Shown: positions 1 to 10,228 of the stretch, piece by piece
How positions within the stretch are numbered: position 1 is the first letter of the stretch
Layout of the letters: the number at the start of each line of letters is the position of its first letter
Assembly: GCA_948567375.1 (NCBI GenBank)
Contig: OX419758.1
Location: 67,671,965 to 67,735,964 of the forward strand
Source of the DNA: Lunularia cruciata
Taxonomy: Eukaryota > Streptophyta > Marchantiopsida > Lunulariales > Lunulariaceae
Length of the DNA stretch: 64,000 bases
Direction of reading: 5' to 3'
Translations under genes and position numbers: made by a program
Notes under the pieces: generated by a model
What the model was told of the DNA's origin: nothing
The model's database searches: none
The model's input: the letters and a program-made list of their open reading frames with translations, nothing else

Positions 1-604
1 CAATATATTGATTGTTCCTTGGGGTTCTATTGAGAGGACCTACAAAATCAATTCCCTACTTCTCAAAAGGTCCTAGCAATGGAATTGATCTAAGTGGTGG
101 AGTGGATGTAGACTTTCTAGCAAAAGCTTTACAAACATGACAAGTTTTGCAATCCTTGAAAATTCCTCTCCAATGGTAACCTGCATCTAGAATCTTGAAA
201 GCAGTCACATTTCTTGCAAAGTGTCATCCACACACTAAACCTTCATGAAACTCCTCTATGAGTAAGATAGACTCTTCTTTACCCACTACTCTTTGAAGTA
301 GACCATCTGCTCCTTGGTGAAAAATAATATCCTCCACCATTGTGTAAGGTCTAGAACTTGCTGCAAGGGCCTTCTTCTCCCTAGCATGCATCCCTTTTGG
401 ATAGTTACCTCTTGTCACAAAATCCACAATCTCCTTGTACTCCATTGGAACCTCTTGAGTGACTGAGATTGTCATGAGCTCCTCATCCGGGAAGGAATCA
501 TCCAGTGGCTCATCTCCATCATGATAATAGGCTCTAGAAAACAAATCAACATTTGCATGTTTCTTTCTTGCCCTATCTTCAATGGTGTAATCATACTCAG
601 ACAA
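1..604 (-). pseudogene. Integrase N-terminal part (zinc-binding H2C2 and start of catalytic core), element 1
   Basis: Integrase inserts the retroelement cDNA into the genome. From 604 downward the minus strand encodes an acidic linker, then an HEG...H...CKTCHVC pattern around 130-260 that fits the H2C2 zinc-binding domain. At about 30-60 it reads GIDFVGPL, the block holding the first catalytic aspartate. An in-frame TGA interrupts the H2C2 region near 225, and another stop lies just before GIDFVGPL. The rest of the catalytic core is outside the window. Confidence 0.85.
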
Positions 605-1362
605 GGAGTATCATCCACCTTGCTAGTCTCCCTTCAACATTAGGCTTGTTGAAGATGTACTTCAAAGCCTTGTGATCCATGACAATGGTGGCTTTCCCTC
701 CAATCAAGTAGTGTCTAAACTTCTTGAGACCAAAGATCACTACCAACCCTTCTCTCTCCGTGACAGAGTAGTTCTTTTTTGCTGAAACCATCTGCCTACT
801 AGCATAAGCTATTAGATAATCATGCCCATCTTGGTCTAATTGACTAAGAGTGCATCCTATAGCTACATTAGAAGCATCAGTGTAGAGGATGAAAGGCTTA
901 CTCCAATCAGGTTTAGCAAGAATTGGAGCTACAACCAAGGATTGCTTGAGCTCCTCAAAAGCTTTGAGAGTCTCCTTGTCCTCCAAAATCACCATGTAAT
1001 GTACACCTTTCTTCATGTAGATGATCAATGCATAAGCCTTGTTGGAAAATGAGAAGATGAACCTCCTATAGTATCAAACCATCCCCAAGAATTGGCGTGA
1101 CTTTGTCAAGCTTGAAGGGAATGGAAGGTCTAAGATTTTCCTCACCTTCTCAGGATCAACTGCTCTTCCATCCTTAGAAATGATGTGCCCTAAAATTAGA
1201 TCTTCTTCACATCCAAAAATGCACTTCTCTAGGTTGAGTGATGCATTTGCCTCATCCAAGCAATGCAAGACCTTGATTAGGTGCTCAAAGTGCTCCTCCT
1301 TGCTCCCATAGACACAAAAGTCATCAATGAAGTCTCTCACAAATCTCTTGTTCATGAACCGT
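597..1362 (-). pseudogene. Reverse transcriptase C-terminal half and RNase H, element 1
   Basis: Minus-strand reading from 1,362 gives FIDDFCVYG, the reverse transcriptase catalytic box with both aspartates. The thumb and connection region follow (LGHIISKDG). RNase H shows all three expected acidic positions: YTDAS, TEREG and VMDHKAL. The frame shifts between the two segments near 1,030-1,075. The 5' half of reverse transcriptase lies beyond the nested insertion at 3,192-3,560. This domain pair copies the RNA template into DNA and degrades the RNA strand. Confidence 0.9.
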
Positions 1363-1548
1363 TGTCGTCAGGAAAATAGCCCACGTGTACCCTTGAGGCT
1401 TTTGGTGTGATAAATTTTCTTTTCTCTTTTATTTGTTGTAAGGAACAGGGATTTATGATAATATGTCTCGGGTGTGGTTTTGCTACCTTGTTTCGGGAGA
1501 AAGTGAGGAGACAGAGAAGGGCTGAGGGTTTTCAGAAAATGCAAAAAA

Positions 1549-1640
1549 GATTTTGAGAGGGAAGTTTGCAAAAGATTTTGAGAGGGAAGTTTGCAAAAGA
1601 TTTCGAGAGGGAAGTTTGCAAAGGATTTCAAGAGAAGTTG
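1549..1640. repeat. 25-bp tandem repeat, about 3.5 copies
   Basis: Units beginning GATTTTGAGAGGGAAG start at 1,549, 1,574, 1,599 and 1,624, an exact 25-bp period. The array lies inside the solo LTR at 1,363-3,191. Confidence 0.9.
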
Positions 1641-1789
1641 CAGAAATTTTTGTGAGAAGAGAGGAGTAGGGTTTTTTTTCTTGAAAAGTGAGGAGGGTTG
1701 GACAGGAATTTTTGAGTTGGACAGGAGGGGGTTTGGCAGGAGGAGAAATTCTTGAGAAGCTGGGGGGTTAGGAACACACACAAGATAGG

Positions 1790-2325
1790 AATTTTCGAAA
1801 TGTGAAAGGAGTCTTGAAGGGCTGAAGGCTTTTGGAGATGCCTTAGGGCTGTGTTTTGGACCAGGATAGGAATTTTCATAATGTGAAAGGAATCTTGAAG
1901 GGCTGAAGGCTTTTGGAGATGCCTTAGGGCTGTGTCTTGGACCAGGAGAGGAATTTTTGAAATGTGAGAGTCTTGCAGGGCTGTGCTTGGACCAGGATAG
2001 GAATTTTCGAAATGTGAAAGGAGTCTTGAAGGGCTGAAGGCTTTTGGAGATGCCTTAGGGCTGTGTTTTGGACCAGGATAGGAATTTTTGAAATGTGAAA
2101 AGAGTCTTGAAGGGCTGAAGGCTTTTGGAGATGCCTTAGGGCTGTGTTTTGGACCAGGATAGGAATTTTTGAAATGTGAAAGGAGTCTTGAAGGGCTGAA
2201 GGCTTTTAGAGATGTCTTAGGACTGTGTTTTGGACCAGGAGAGAAATTTTCGAAATGTGAGGGGAGTCTTGCAGGGCTGAAGGATTTTGGAGATGCCTTA
2301 GGGCTATGCTTGGACCAGGAGGTGT
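1790..2325. repeat. 81-bp tandem repeat, seven units (one shortened to 50 bp)
   Basis: Units beginning AATTTT(C/T)GAAATGTGA start at 1,790, 1,871, 1,952, 2,002, 2,083, 2,164 and 2,245. The period is 81 bp except for the third unit, which has lost about 31 bp. The array is inside the solo LTR at 1,363-3,191 and could be an LTR enhancer-type array, though no function is shown. Confidence 0.92.
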
Positions 2326-3191
2326 TATTTCAAAATCTGAGTCTGAAGGGGATTTGCTGCAGAAGTTGCCGAAGGATATCTCCCGAAGTCAGGAAGAAGA
2401 GGAGTAGAATTTTGAAGTGGATCAGTTCATCTGAAGCAAAGGCAAGAAAATATTTGAAGTTGGTTGGCCTGTCTGAATGGAATGGATCTGATCTGCAAAA
2501 CAAGGCATAGGAGAATGAAGAGGTTCGGAGGGTGAGTTGCCTTGTCTGCTGTCGGACAGAGTATATGTGAAGTGCCGGGCTGAGTTGATGAATAGTTGCA
2601 ACCTTAGGGGCAGGCATTGCCTTGACTAGAACTATTTGACTTATCCAACCTTTTGAATTTTGTTGTTGGAATTCTTGTGAATGATGAGTCTTGGAAGCGG
2701 ATTTGTGTTATGAATTGTGACTAGAGTTGAGGAAAACTCCATTCTAGGAGCTCTTAGTCTGGTCCAGGTGAAAAGCATAATTAAATGATCTGAGTGCCTG
2801 GGTTTATGTTCAGTTAGATCACTCAGTTGTCATTTATTTTATTTTATCAAAGGGCCACCTGACCTAGGTCTATGAACTGCCAGATCCCAAACCATAGCTT
2901 GAACCTGACGAGAAAATAGGATATGAGACCAGGCAGAGGTAGAAACCATAACACGAGACTTGCATGACAAGATTGGATTTGCAAAAGTCAAGGATAAAAC
3001 AAAACCTTCAGGGTGAGCCAATCTCAGGGAAACTGAAACAACAAGTTCATATAGAGACAAATTCTTGACAATCCAGGAGTAGGTAAGGAATGTCAGTCTG
3101 CAGGAAAATCCAAAAGAAAGGCAGTAAGGAAAACTAAGCACAAGCAGCCATGTGCTCGGCGCACTCTCAAGACCGAACGTTCCCTACGACA

Positions 3192-3560
3192 CCGTTGGAA
3201 TGTGGCTGGAGCATTGCAAAGCCTTAAAGGTATGACATTGAAAGCATAAGTTCCCCAGGTGTGGTGAATGTGATGAATTGTTGATGCTTTGGTGCAATCT
3301 TGATTTGGTTATATCCACTATAACCATCTCCAAAACTGTACCTCTCATGACCTACAACCTCCTCCAAGATCTCATCAATGAATGGCAATGGGTAGTAGTC
3401 TTTCTTGGTAACAGCATTGAGCTTCTTGTAATCCACACATACCCAAAGCTTGTCATTCTTTTCTTCACAATGACAACTGGAGACACCCATTCTGAATTCT
3501 CCACCTCAAAGATAAATCCGGCTTCCTTGAGCTTATCAATCTCCTCCTTCACAACCAAAG
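3192..3560 (-). pseudogene. Reverse transcriptase N-terminal half, element 1
   Basis: The minus strand shows the fingers/palm start of reverse transcriptase: EWVSPVV, a KLNAVTKKDYYPLPF block, then DGYSGYNQI holding the motif-A aspartate, and LCNAPATFQR at the boundary with the nested LTR. There is a frame change near 3,490 and another near 3,240. The remaining half, with the FIDDF box, is at 1,074-1,362 beyond the nested insertion. Confidence 0.9.
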
Positions 3561-4560
3561 ATATTGGTGGGCTAATGTGACGTTTCTTTTGGTGGATTGG
3601 TCTTGCATGTGACTCACCTCTATCTTGTGCTCCTCCAAGGTGACTTCCTTCAAATCCTTGTAACTAAAAGCAAACACATGGATGAACTTGCGGAAAATCT
3701 CCTCAAATCTCACCTTCTACTCCTTGGTAACATTTGGGCCATACTTGAGGGTAGCTAACCTTCTCTCTATCTCCTCAAGTGTCAATGGTGATTTATCTGG
3801 GTCCTTCAAAACCTCTAGCTTAGGTGCAAAATCCATAGCACACAAAGGATACACATCTAAATAAGATTCAGATTCATCCTCCTCCATGGAAGTCTCTTCC
3901 TCCATGCTTGTGTCCACACTTGAAGCTCCTTCTTTGGAATCTAATTCCCAATAGTCAGAAGATGGTGTATCTGAATGTGAAGTGTTGGTGGTGTTAGTCA
4001 TAGGAACTGTGACTCTAGTTTGATGGCCCAATCCTCAAGTACCCTTTATGCCATTGATCAGTTGTATGTGCTGCTCTCAACCATGGCCTCCTAAGAAGTA
4101 AGTCATAGCTTGAATCCTTCAAGACTAAGAAATTCATGAGATTTTGAACTCCCATAACTGAAACTACCACTTTATCCATCACCCCTATTGGTCAAACTTA
4201 TTGCTTGTTTGCCATGCTCATCATAAATGTTGAAGGTCTTGAGGGTATCATACCCTCAACTTCTTCATCAACCTTTCTGACATGGCATTCACTGCTGATC
4301 CTCCATCAACAAGTGCATCCTTGATGTTGTGACCATTCACTCTCACATCAATTTTGGAGGCATATTCACAAGCCTTCCATGGTGTTGGCTTGGCATCCAC
4401 CACCCCCATTGATACTAGAGCTTTTGCCTTCTTCTCCTCTTTCTCCTTGTAGAACTCAAACCACTTCTAAGCTCCTTTCTCAAAGTAGGGTTCAAAGCAA
4501 TCAATTGGCCTTCTATGATGTTAGCCTTGTGACTACCAACATCCTCCAACACATTGTAGT
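3561..4560 (-). pseudogene. Protease and acidic linker region, element 1
   Basis: Around 4,270-4,340 the minus strand reads ALVDGGSAVNAMSE, matching a retropepsin-like aspartic protease active site (usually D-S/T-G, here DGG). This enzyme cuts the polyprotein. A conserved-looking stretch toward 4,030 follows. A roughly 100-residue, Glu/Asp/Ser-rich linker at 3,717-4,031 then separates protease from reverse transcriptase. Several stops break the frame. Assignment rests on the motif plus its position between gag and reverse transcriptase. Confidence 0.7.
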
Positions 4561-4561
4561 T

Positions 4562-5809
4562 CTATTGTTGCTTTGAAATCAAGAAATCCTCCATTCCCAA
4601 CTTCTTCCTTGGAGTCTTTGTTGTCGATGGTGTTGAGGTGCAAGTGCTCCTAGTAGACAAAGGAGTATCCTTGCTTTGAGTAAATCCTTGAGAAGAGTGA
4701 ACATCCTCTACAAAATGAGCTCTCTTCATCTCTTGTGCCAAAATCTCCAAATTAAGACCCTTGGAGTTTGAGCACTCTCCCTTCTCATACTTTCTCTCAA
4801 CCACATCTATGGATGATATCCCCTTACCTTTGTTTGGATTAGGAGACACTTGGGCTTCACTACCTCCCTCTTTCCCTCTATTGGCTCCCTCATAACCCCT
4901 TCCTCCATGGTAAGTGGAATTTGGGTAATTCCTTTAGATATGGCCTCTTCCTCCACAACCAAAACAATTTCTATCAATGAAATTGTTGGCTAGTTGGCCT
5001 CCTCTATATGGATAGTCTCCATTACTCCTAGGCCCTTTCCCTACATTCTGATGCACCTCTCTCTTCTCCCATAGTTGCACCACATTGATCTTGAGATCCG
5101 CAAGTTGTTTTGTGATGGTTTGAAGTGGATCCTTTGGTGGAGGTGCAAGAATTGGAGAAAATACTACTTGTGGTGCAACCCTTGCCACCAAAGTATCAGC
5201 AGTTCCACCATACTTGTAACCTTGAGGAGGATGCACAACCTCCTTCACCACCAAATCACTCTCATCCCCTTCCAAACTCTCCTCCATACGAATTGCGATC
5301 TTGATAGCTTCAACCTTGGAAGAAGGTTTCTCATATCTCACCTTCCTTTAAATTTGTGCTCTCAACCCTCCCACAAAATTCTTGGTGAGCATGGCCCCTA
5401 TGCCAATCATAGCAGTCTCCACATCATCGCCACCCTTCCTCAACACTATGTAAAATCTGGACTCTAACTTTTCCACTCTTTCCACATGGACTCTCACTTG
5501 CTCTCCATCTCCTTGTTTTAGAAAGATAACCTCACTCATCAATCTCTCATAAATCTAATCTGGGAGAAAGTTCTCAATGAGTGGTGAAGTCAAAATCTCC
5601 CAAGACTCTTCTTGCCCATCTCTCCTCTCTCTCTTTTGGTATTCTAACTCATACCATGTAAGTGCTGCATCCTCAAAGAAATCTGGTAATAATGAGGCCC
5701 ACTCATTCTTCCTCCTCTCATTGTTTCCTATGCAAGCTCTCTTGAAGTCTCTCACAAAGGCCTCCACATCTTCTCCATCCTTGCCAAAGAAAACTGGAAG
5801 TTTCCCCAT
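4562..5809 (-). pseudogene. Gag (capsid and zinc knuckle), element 1
   Basis: From 5,809 the minus strand encodes a retrotransposon gag capsid block (VFFGKDGEDVEAFVRDFKRA, then ALTWYELE). A frame change follows at about 5,545. The domain ends with CFGCGGRGHI at about 4,934-4,970, a CCHC zinc-knuckle start that binds RNA. A Ser/Thr-rich tail runs to 4,562. Gag packages the element RNA. At least three frame breaks make it non-functional. Confidence 0.85.
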
Positions 5810-7375
5810 CTTAACTCCTCACTATCTTTCTTTTCTCTCAAACTTTTTTTTCTCTTTTCTTTCTTGCACTCTATAACTAATAGAGTATGTACATGACTAA
5901 TACCATTTGAGAATAATCCACCCTAGGGAACACAAAAGGGTCAGGTTGCTCCAAGATTTCTATAGCAACATCAAATCCTAGAGTGCATATTAATCTAACT
6001 CTCATGGATAGTTTATCCATAAGTTGAAAGATTATCTCCATCATTAATCTTGAGAACTAGCTGATGAAGGTGGTAGTATTTCTATAGCTGTAATAAGACT
6101 CTCTCCAAGATCCTTCACCAAAGTCTCCAAAAGTGATTTTACTCCACTACACTCATGTCTTTTTGGAAGTCCTTCAACTCCACAACCCTCATACAACTCC
6201 TTGGTCTTAGATCTTCTCGCTCCTAATCTTGGTGAAGAATGTCCAACATGCAAATCCAAGTCAAGTAAGCCTCTCATTTCCCTTAATCTCTTGCTCTCAA
6301 AGGTCAATGGACATTAACTTGCCTTATGTCCCTTCTCTCCACATGGAAAGCACTTAGACTCACTCTTTCCTCCAAGTGGTGTAGGTTTTTGGATCCTCTC
6401 AACACTCTCTTCAAATTCTATTGTAAACTCTCTTTTTCTCAAATCCACCTCTACAATCACCTCAAACCCTTGGGGAACCTTGCATAGTCTCAATTTCCAC
6501 TATTGGTGACCCTTCATGTTCCCAAGATGAATCTAAACACTCAAACATGCTTTTTGTTGCTCTCAAACTCCTCATGCATGAGATCTCCACTTTGCAGAAT
6601 TGACCCTTCCTCACAATATCACTCAAATCTCTTAATCAGTATGTCACAGTCCTCTAAAAATTTTCACACTTGAAAAAAATTTCAGGGAGTCCCTCCCTCA
6701 AAATTTTAGATCTTTTCATTAAGCCATTTGACCTAGACACCTTTCTATTCAACACACATATTTCAGATTTAGTCTAAAAATCACCCCCTTCACTTCAAAA
6801 GCTCATAACTCCCTGTGAACAAATGATCTCTCTCTAAGTTTTGTGGCAGCAAGTAGGATATAATGCACTTAATTTTCTCGCAAATTTTCAGAACAATTCA
6901 CTGAAAATTAAAGAAATGGCAGACTTTGTAAAATTTTCCAAAGAGCATGCAGTTACGGGAGCAGTTTACCCCATCAACTTTCAAAAATTCTACCCCAATG
7001 CGCATAGTATCTCTCACAATAGTTTCAAGTGTGATAACTGAAAGATAACCCAAGCTATCATGTGTAGAAATTTCAAGTCTAGATCTTAAACTTGAGATTT
7101 TACCCAAAATCACCTTAATCTCCAAAATCTCCAATCCATCTCACACAATCTCTCCAAATCCTCTCATGTGTACAAGATGTACAAAATCACTTCAAAAACA
7201 TCATAATGAACTACAGGGTATAAAAATGGATCTTGGTTCTCTAACATAAGTTCAGCCCTCTCCTCTTCTAATGTTCTCTCCAAGTGAGCTCTCATAGCCT
7301 CCTTCTGTCTAATGTAGAATTAAACGTGGAACATTATCTTGCCTTCTAGAGAGGTCCCGGCAACGAAACCAAAAA
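5810..7375 (-). other. 5' leader of element 1 with primer-binding-like site and a second zinc-knuckle relic
   Basis: This lies between the 5' LTR and gag. On the minus strand, just inside the LTR, TGGTTTCGTTGCCGGGA (7,371-7,355) occupies the primer-binding-site position; its tRNA is not certain. Around 6,320-6,350 the minus strand reads CFPCGEKGHKAS, a CCHC-like knuckle lacking its last cysteine. A short open segment at 6,044-6,307 precedes gag. No intact gene was seen. Confidence 0.6.
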
Positions 7376-8067
7376 TGTGAGCCGGCCTGTCTCTCACTCA
7401 TGATGAACCTCTGATGGCTATTATGGTAGTGTACGATGGACTAAGAAGGCAAGGAATCTCAACTCCATCATACTCCTCCAAGGCTAATACTCCAAGACTC
7501 AAGACTTTGCTCACTAGAGAACTCAATGAGAGAGAGATAGTTGCAAATGAAAGGATGATGAGTACCTCCTCACCCCTTGTTTATATACTTGTGAAATAGT
7601 TACGTACCAAAGTTACTAATTATTGGAGTAACTCAAGTTATTAGGCTAAAAGTCAAGTAAAGTCAAAAAGTAGAAAGGAATATCCATTCACATGGGCATA
7701 TTCCCCTAAGCATGTAATCTTATCTTGACCCAACCACTAAATCAAGGATTCCTTCAAATGTGCTATCCTTGGACTATAGAAGAATCCAAAACAAAAAGGC
7801 TTGCGGGCCCAAGAGTTCTCATCTCTTTCCTAAAAGCCAAACACCTAGGAATAGTACCAAGTCAACACACTAGAATCCAAAATAGTGGTGCTCATCTTTT
7901 CCACTTCCTCTAAAGTAAGGCCCCTCCTATCTTAGTTATGACTAACTTTAGCTAATCATGACTAATGTAGAACCACCCTTTATCTCTATATAAATAATAT
8001 CTCTCAAGTACTTATAATACCAAGCTAAATGTCACAATACCACACACATGCACAAATGGGTGTTACA
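7376..8067 (-). mobile_element. 5' LTR of element 1 (LTR family B, 692 bp)
   Basis: On the minus strand the LTR starts TGTAACACCC (8,067) and ends GGCTCACA (7,376), directly followed by the primer-binding-like site. A TATATAAA motif lies near 7,581-7,588 on the minus strand. Three further copies of this LTR occur in the window: 23,298-23,981, 33,413-34,104 and 38,341-39,052. Confidence 0.88.
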
Positions 8068-8196
8068 ACCCTTTGCAACACTTTTTTTTTGGGTTGAACT
8101 TGCTAACCCCGGAAGAATGAAATCAAATGTGTTTGCACTTCCATCCAAATTTATGGAAGGAAGCAGATGTAGATGAGCGATATCATATGGAGAGAG
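8068..8196. other. Short unassigned segment
   Basis: It lies between the family-B LTR and a family-A LTR fragment. It contains a poly-T run and no recognisable coding sequence. Confidence 0.5.
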
Positions 8197-8571
8197 AGCA
8201 CAAAGTTGATGTGACGCAATTTTGATCGAGGAAGTTGTGTCTTCAATGGAGGAGTGGAACACAATTCTGAGGCGAAGTCGTTTTCTAGTGAAGTGCCGTC
8301 TTCGGGAGAATCTGAATCATCACAATCAAGATTTGTTTGGACAGAATTTGCTATATTGTGATTAAGGAGTGTGCATTCATGACAAGTTGTCAAGTTTGTG
8401 AGCTTGTTACTCTCTTTTGGGTGTAGTTTCTACCTCAGAGATTAAAGAAGAACCCAAGAAGAACTAAATTGTTACTTTGCTTTGTATTTGGAAATTTCTG
8501 ATTAGTATCTTTACGGGAACAAACTTTACTTACCTGATTACCGCAAAAGTGATATTTGCCGATTGTCACAA
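8197..8571 (+). mobile_element. Truncated family-A LTR, 3'-terminal part only
   Basis: The sequence is the reverse complement of about the last 370 bp of the LTRs at 45,912-49,690 and 55,851-59,631. Shared blocks include CGCAAAAGTGATATTTG and the terminal TTGTCACA. The rest of this roughly 3.8-kb LTR is absent, so it is a truncated relic, abutting family-F LTR sequence. Confidence 0.8.
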
Positions 8572-8926
8572 TATGCATGATAGTTGTCACGCCATTTGTA
8601 GCATTGCACCTAGATTGCTTGGAGTCTAGAGTAGTAGTGTTGGTAGTCAAGAGTATTTTGATAGTCAAGAGTATATTGGTAGTTACTCATAGGTTACTTG
8701 TTGATGATCAAATTTCATATTCATGGGCCTTTGAGTTCTTGGCTATGGTGGGGCAGCAAGTATCACCTGGATTCTCTTAGCTAGAGTGGGTGTGGCCTGA
8801 TTGTAAGCAATGCACATTTGTTGGCAGATTATGGAGTGACAAATCAAGTATTGATATGATTGAGTGTGATTCAAGTTGTGTAAACAAATTGATTATTGTG
8901 GTACTTTAGAGTCCACGTATGACTTA

Positions 8927-9275
8927 TGAAAAAGATCAAGACTAAGGAGAGAAATAGGAGAATGGAAACTCACATTGGGACCCTTGAATGTGGGAAACCT
9001 CCAAATGCCTAGCATGAGCTTTGACTCTTGTATTTATAGGGATCATACAAGGCTCTTGAAAAGCTTCTCAAGAAGCTTCCTTGAGCCGCTTTCTTGGGGT
9101 GCAAGCCAAGTTAATCGGAAGCTTTTAGAAGCTATCTACTTGGAGTGCAAGCTAAGCTAGTTGGGAAGCTTCCCAAGAAGCTTCCTAGATACTTCTAGAA
9201 TATTCTAGGCTAATTTGTCTTATTTGCTACTTTGTTAGCCCTACTAACTTTGTCGCTAAACTCCATATTCTTACA
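8927..9275 (-). mobile_element. Solo LTR of family D (chromovirus E family), 349 bp, with heat-shock-element-like arrays
   Basis: It has TG...CA ends and is flanked by the perfect 5-bp duplication ACTTA (8,922-8,926 and 9,276-9,280). It is a close relative of the LTRs at 42,627-42,981 and about 61,395-61,771. On the minus strand, GAA/TTC pentamer clusters (9,071-9,080, 9,165-9,184 and the three-unit 9,193-9,205) lie upstream of TATAAATA at 9,038-9,031. That is the layout of a heat-inducible promoter. Confidence 0.92.
9192..9206 (-). promoter_or_regulatory. Heat-shock-element-like site (three perfect alternating pentamers)
   Basis: The sequence cTTCtaGAAtaTTCt fits the heat-shock factor consensus of alternating nGAAn/nTTCn units. 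It lies about 155 bp upstream of the minus-strand TATA box at 9,031-9,038. The same site recurs exactly at 61,690-61,702. Confidence 0.6.
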
Positions 9276-9356
9276 ACTTATGTGTGAGTTGTGCTTCTAT
9301 AGTGTGTGATTTTGATAACAATGTATATTGTGTAGCAATGTATATATGCACAACAG

Positions 9357-9413
9357 ACTTGTCCCCTTATGGTGGCTCCTCAAGGAAAGTGGTTATGTCT
9401 TGGATGTACTTGA
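9357..9413 (+). pseudogene. C-terminal end of a PHD-like finger, family-F element
   Basis: The plus strand reads PLMVAPQGKWLCLGCT followed by a stop. This matches the end of a PHD zinc finger (proline-rich turn, tryptophan, then the last C-x2-C). It is the same domain as the fuller copy at 24,553-24,695, and here the conserved tryptophan is kept. The stop right after the finger marks the end of the polyprotein, just before the polypurine tract and LTR. Confidence 0.65.
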
Positions 9414-10228
9414 CCTATAGCTAGTTCACCCTTTATGTGGTATAGATTGTAGATATGCAACAAATAATGGGGCTTGATAGTACTTGGCCTCTTGATCTTT
9501 GCACACCATAGGGTATACCACATACTTAGAGTAGATGGCTATCTAGAGTTAGAAGGACCTAACCACCAGCTAGGGGGAGGTGATTGTGGCACTTTAGAGT
9601 TCATGTATGACTTATGTGTGAGTTATGCTTCTACAATCTATGATGTTCATAGTGATGTGTATTATATAGTAATGTATATACGCATGACAATTATCATAAT
9701 ATTTGTAGCGCCAAAGCTAAATCACTAGAGTGAAAGTTTAGTTTAGTCATAAATATTTTGGTAGTTACTCATGGACTATTTGTTGGTGGTCCTATTTTAT
9801 GTTAGAGCTATAGATCATATGGTAAGACCCACTATCACTTGCACCATTTGCACCATTGGATGTATCAACAGTGCCATTAGGATAGGAAACCTAGGTCAAG
9901 CAGAGGAGTATACAATTAAAATGTAGTTCCAAGGAGCTCACTTCTTTGATGTTGAGCATTTGAGTTCTTGGTTATGGTGGACATAGGCCGGTGAGCATCA
10001 CCTAGAGTCTCTTAACTAGAGTGGATGTTGCTTGATTGTAATTAATGTCTGATTATTGACAGATTGTTGAGTGAAGGATCAAGTACAAATTTGAGTGTGA
10101 TTTGAGTGGAAGGAAAAATTGATTTTTTGCACTTTAGAATTCATGTATGACTTAAGTGTGAGTTGTGCTTCTATAGTGTATGATGTTGAAAATGATGTAT
10201 GTTGTGGAGCAATGTATATACCCACAAG

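Larger units (their letters stand above)
1363..3191. mobile_element. Solo LTR, about 1.83 kb, nested in the reverse transcriptase of element 1
   Basis: The segment begins TGTCGT and ends ACGACA, an exact 6-bp terminal inverted repeat with the TG...CA ends typical of LTRs. It is flanked by CCGT on both sides (1,359-1,362 and 3,192-3,195). Removing the segment and one CCGT copy rejoins the reverse transcriptase in frame across the FQR/MN junction, which confirms the boundaries to the base. No retroviral coding sequence was seen inside, hence a solo LTR. It holds two tandem-repeat arrays, listed separately. Its parent family is not recognised. Confidence 0.85.
1..8067 (-). mobile_element. Ty3/gypsy LTR retrotransposon 'element 1', 3' end beyond the window
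   Basis: Read on the minus strand, the order is 5' LTR (8,067-7,376), primer-binding-like site, leader, gag with a zinc knuckle, protease, reverse transcriptase, RNase H and the start of integrase. This order (integrase after RNase H) defines Ty3/gypsy. The 3' LTR would lie left of base 1. The reverse transcriptase is split by a nested solo LTR at 1,363-3,191. Every domain carries frameshifts or stops, so the copy is dead. The FIDDF-type catalytic box resembles Tat/Athila-like lineages, but the lineage is uncertain without a tree. Confidence 0.9.
8572..10228 (+). mobile_element. Family-F gypsy remnant: partial LTR, short 3' internal piece, second LTR
   Basis: In plus orientation there is an LTR body and end (8,572-9,355, itself interrupted at 8,927-9,275), then about 230 bp of internal sequence, then a second LTR from TGTGG at 9,585 to about 10,228. 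The internal piece holds the end of a PHD-like finger and a polypurine tract at 9,568-9,583 (AGCTAGGGGGAGGTGA). Nearly all of the internal coding region is deleted. The same LTR family flanks elements G (23,105-24,380) and F (40,735-41,209). Confidence 0.75.

Noticed and set aside
1790..2325. Regular repeats considered as a CRISPR-like array
   Set aside because: Units are directly adjacent with no unique spacers, in a plant LTR; this is a plain tandem repeat.
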